From JAWLFY01 sp964462125 (GTDB lineage: Bacteria; Planctomycetota; Planctomycetia; Pirellulales; Pirellulaceae), in contig CAYWXT010000242.1 of assembly GCA_964462125.1 (NCBI GenBank), positions 1-8,598 on the forward strand: a stretch of DNA of 8,598 nt, in the 5' to 3' direction. The number at the start of each line of letters is the position of its first letter. Within the stretch, counting starts at the first letter, position 1. Below are positions 7,142-8,598 of this stretch, piece after piece. A program made the position numbers and the translations under genes. A model generated the notes under the pieces. The model saw only the letters and a program-made list of their open reading frames with translations, ran no database searches and was not told the DNA's origin.

Positions 7142-8598
7142 CGCCAGCCCCCGCTGAACCTTCAGCTTCTCGTTCTCCTCGTTGACTTTCTCGAGTTCTT
7201 TTTCCAAAGCGATCATTTTCAATTCACGACCCACCACGACTTCCTCGAACTTTTCCAGATCGTGAATCTTCTCTTGCAACTCGGCTTTCGACTTCTCCAG
7301 ATCACGTACCGCGCGTTGATAGGCCCGCATGTCATGGAGAATCCCGAGCGCACCGATTACCCTGCCGCCGGGATCGCGCAGGGCCGAAGCGTTCAGCGTG
7401 GTGGGAATCACTTCGCCGGAGGCACTGCGCGGATTGAGCTTCGCATTTCGGGTCACGCCATGCTCGACCACCTCCCGCAAGGCCGCGGTGAACTCGCGAG
7501 TCTCCTCGGCGCTAATGAACCGAGACAGCGACTGCTCCACCACCTCATCGGTCTGGAACCCAAGCAGCGTATAGACCGCATCATTGGCTTGCAGTATCTT
7601 CCCTTCCAGGTCACTCACGAAGACCGGGTCCGGGGCGTTCTTGATCAAACTCTCCGCGTAGGCCCGGGCTTTGTCGAGCTCACGCATGTCGCGCAAGATC
7701 CCGATCACGCCGATCGCGTGCCCTTCGGCGCCGAACAAGGCCGATGCGTTGAGTGTGGTGGGAATCACCTCGCCCGAAGCACTGCGGGGATTGAGGCGGG
7801 CGTTCTTCGTCACCCCACGTTCCACCACCTCGCGCAACGCCGCCGTGAACTCGCGCGCCTCCTTGGGCCCGATGAACCGCGACAATGACTGCTCGATCAC
7901 CTCGTCGGTGCGGAAGCCGAGCAACGTATACACCGCGTCGTTGGCTTGCAGGATCTTGCCCTCCAGATCACTCACGAAAACCGGGTCCGGGGCATTCTTG
8001 ATCAAACTCTCCGCATACGCCCGCGCTTTATCGAGCTCGCGCATGTCACGGAGGATGCCAATCGCGCCGATCACCCGTCCTTCGACATCGCGCAACGCCG
8101 ACGCATTGAGACTGGTCGGAATGATCTCGCCGCTGGCCGTGCGGGGATGCAGCACGGCATTGCGAGTCACACCGTGTTCCACCACTTCGCGCAGTGCGGC
8201 GGTGAACTCGCGCGTTTCCTCGGCGCTGATGAAGCGGGCCAGCGACTGTTCCAACACCTCGTCTTGCCGGAAGCCGAGCAGTTGGGAAACCGCATCGTTG
8301 GCCTGCAGGATTTTACCCTCCAAGTCACTCACGAAGACCGGGTCCGGGGCGTTCTTGATCAGACTCTCCGCATACGCCCGCGCTTTGTCGAGCTCACGCA
8401 TGTCGCGGAGAATGCCGATGGCGCCAATCACCTTGCCGCTGGGATCGCGCAACGCCGAGGCGTTCAGCGTCGTGGAGATCATCTCACCCGACGCACTGCG
8501 GGGATTCAGCCGAGCATTGCGAATCCCACCCCGCTCGACCACCTCGAGCAGCGCCGCGGTGAACTCGCGAGTTTCCTCGGCACTAATGAATCGGGACA
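7139..8598 (-). CDS. Multi-PAS sensor protein without kinase domain (5' end outside window)
   Basis: The frame is open to the right edge; the bases beyond the GTG at 8542 still encode PAS-repeat sequence (SRFISAEETREFTAAL), so the true start lies outside. About 485 residues are visible: the end of one PAS unit, three complete 119-residue PAS/PAC units, then a charged coiled coil (7324-7142) with EEVVVGRELKMIALEKE, a stretch that usually sits just before the catalytic part of PAS histidine kinases. Here the protein stops instead, and the kinase is the next gene. Each unit has NAPDPVFVSDLEGKILQAND (PAS) and GILRDMRE or GILHDMRA (PAC). No flavin-LOV Cys motif is visible and no membrane segment, so the ligand is unknown and the protein looks cytoplasmic. 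It probably senses or scaffolds for the coupled kinase. An alternative is a diffusible adaptor for several kinases. Confidence 0.9.
   Translation of the reverse strand, partial: SRFISAEETREFTAALLEVVERGGIRNARLNPRSASGEMISTTLNASALRDPSGKVIGAIGILRDMRELDKARAYAESLIKNAPDPVFVSDLEGKILQANDAVSQLLGFRQDEVLEQSLARFISAEETREFTAALREVVEHGVTRNAVLHPRTASGEIIPTSLNASALRDVEGRVIGAIGILRDMRELDKARAYAESLIKNAPDPVFVSDLEGKILQANDAVYTLLGFRTDEVIEQSLSRFIGPKEAREFTAALREVVERGVTKNARLNPRSASGEVIPTTLNASALFGAEGHAIGVIGILRDMRELDKARAYAESLIKNAPDPVFVSDLEGKILQANDAVYTLLGFQTDEVVEQSLSRFISAEETREFTAALREVVEHGVTRNAKLNPRSASGEVIPTTLNASALRDPGGRVIGALGILHDMRAYQRAVRDLEKSKAELQEKIHDLEKFEEVVVGRELKMIALEKELEKVNEENEKLKVQRGLA
7325..8598 (-). repeat. Tandem PAS-encoding repeat, exact 357-bp period
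   Basis: Three complete units (8395-8039, 8038-7682, 7681-7325) and one partial unit (8598-8396) repeat every 357 bases, 119 codons, with no length difference. The landmark ACCGGGTCCGGGGC occurs at 7623 and 8337 and with one change at 7980. From LRDMRELDK to QANDAV, 41 residues are identical across the three copies whose linkers are visible, while the DNA differs mainly at third codon positions. The stretch around ALRD..G.VIGA and the residues before LLGF vary most. Confidence 0.95.

Noticed and set aside
7325..8598. PAS repeats as an assembly artefact or mobile repeat
   Set aside because: The units differ at many third codon positions and in some residues, keep the reading frame exactly and encode standard PAS units, so they are real divergent internal repeats.
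7325..8598. PAS units as LOV photoreceptor domains
   Set aside because: No Cys-containing flavin-binding motif is present in any unit, and the visible units contain no Cys.

Overview
The window is GC-rich, densely coding bacterial DNA with five protein genes and no RNA genes, mobile elements or CRISPR arrays that I can recognise. The style suggests a member of the Planctomycetota, perhaps Pirellulales-like: a large lipoprotein-type alpha/beta hydrolase, an S41 processing protease with a helical N-terminal extension, long multi-PAS sensors, hybrid kinases and weak Shine-Dalgarno sequences. This taxonomic guess is an inference, not something the sequence proves.

Left part (1-4254): a divergent pair. 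A minus-strand gene (8 to about 2077) encodes an envelope-anchored alpha/beta hydrolase with a GHSMGG nucleophile elbow. A plus-strand gene (2572-4254) encodes an exported PDZ/S41 carboxy-terminal processing peptidase with the complete Ser452/Lys477/Gln481 signature. Between them lie roughly 460-490 bases without a convincing gene. This stretch holds a candidate promoter for each gene and a perfect 11-bp inverted repeat whose arms carry the two halves of the ParB site parS in everted order.

Right part (4270-8598): three minus-strand signalling genes transcribed right to left. Their start and stop codons overlap (TAATG, then ATGA). First comes a 5'-truncated protein made of tandem PAS units of exactly 119 residues, ending in a coiled coil and lacking a kinase domain. 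Second is a soluble histidine kinase whose N-terminal coiled coil carries a four-fold repeated R-x-A-[ML]-[IL]-H-I-[ML] motif at heptad-multiple spacing. Third is a REC-HisKA-HATPase-REC hybrid kinase. All three look cytoplasmic, and no DNA-binding or HPt output domain is visible. The simplest reading is a phosphorelay: the PAS protein senses and scaffolds, the second protein is the kinase, and the third receives and passes on the phosphoryl group.

The kinase operon and the protease gene converge with only 15 bases between their stop codons and no evident terminator.
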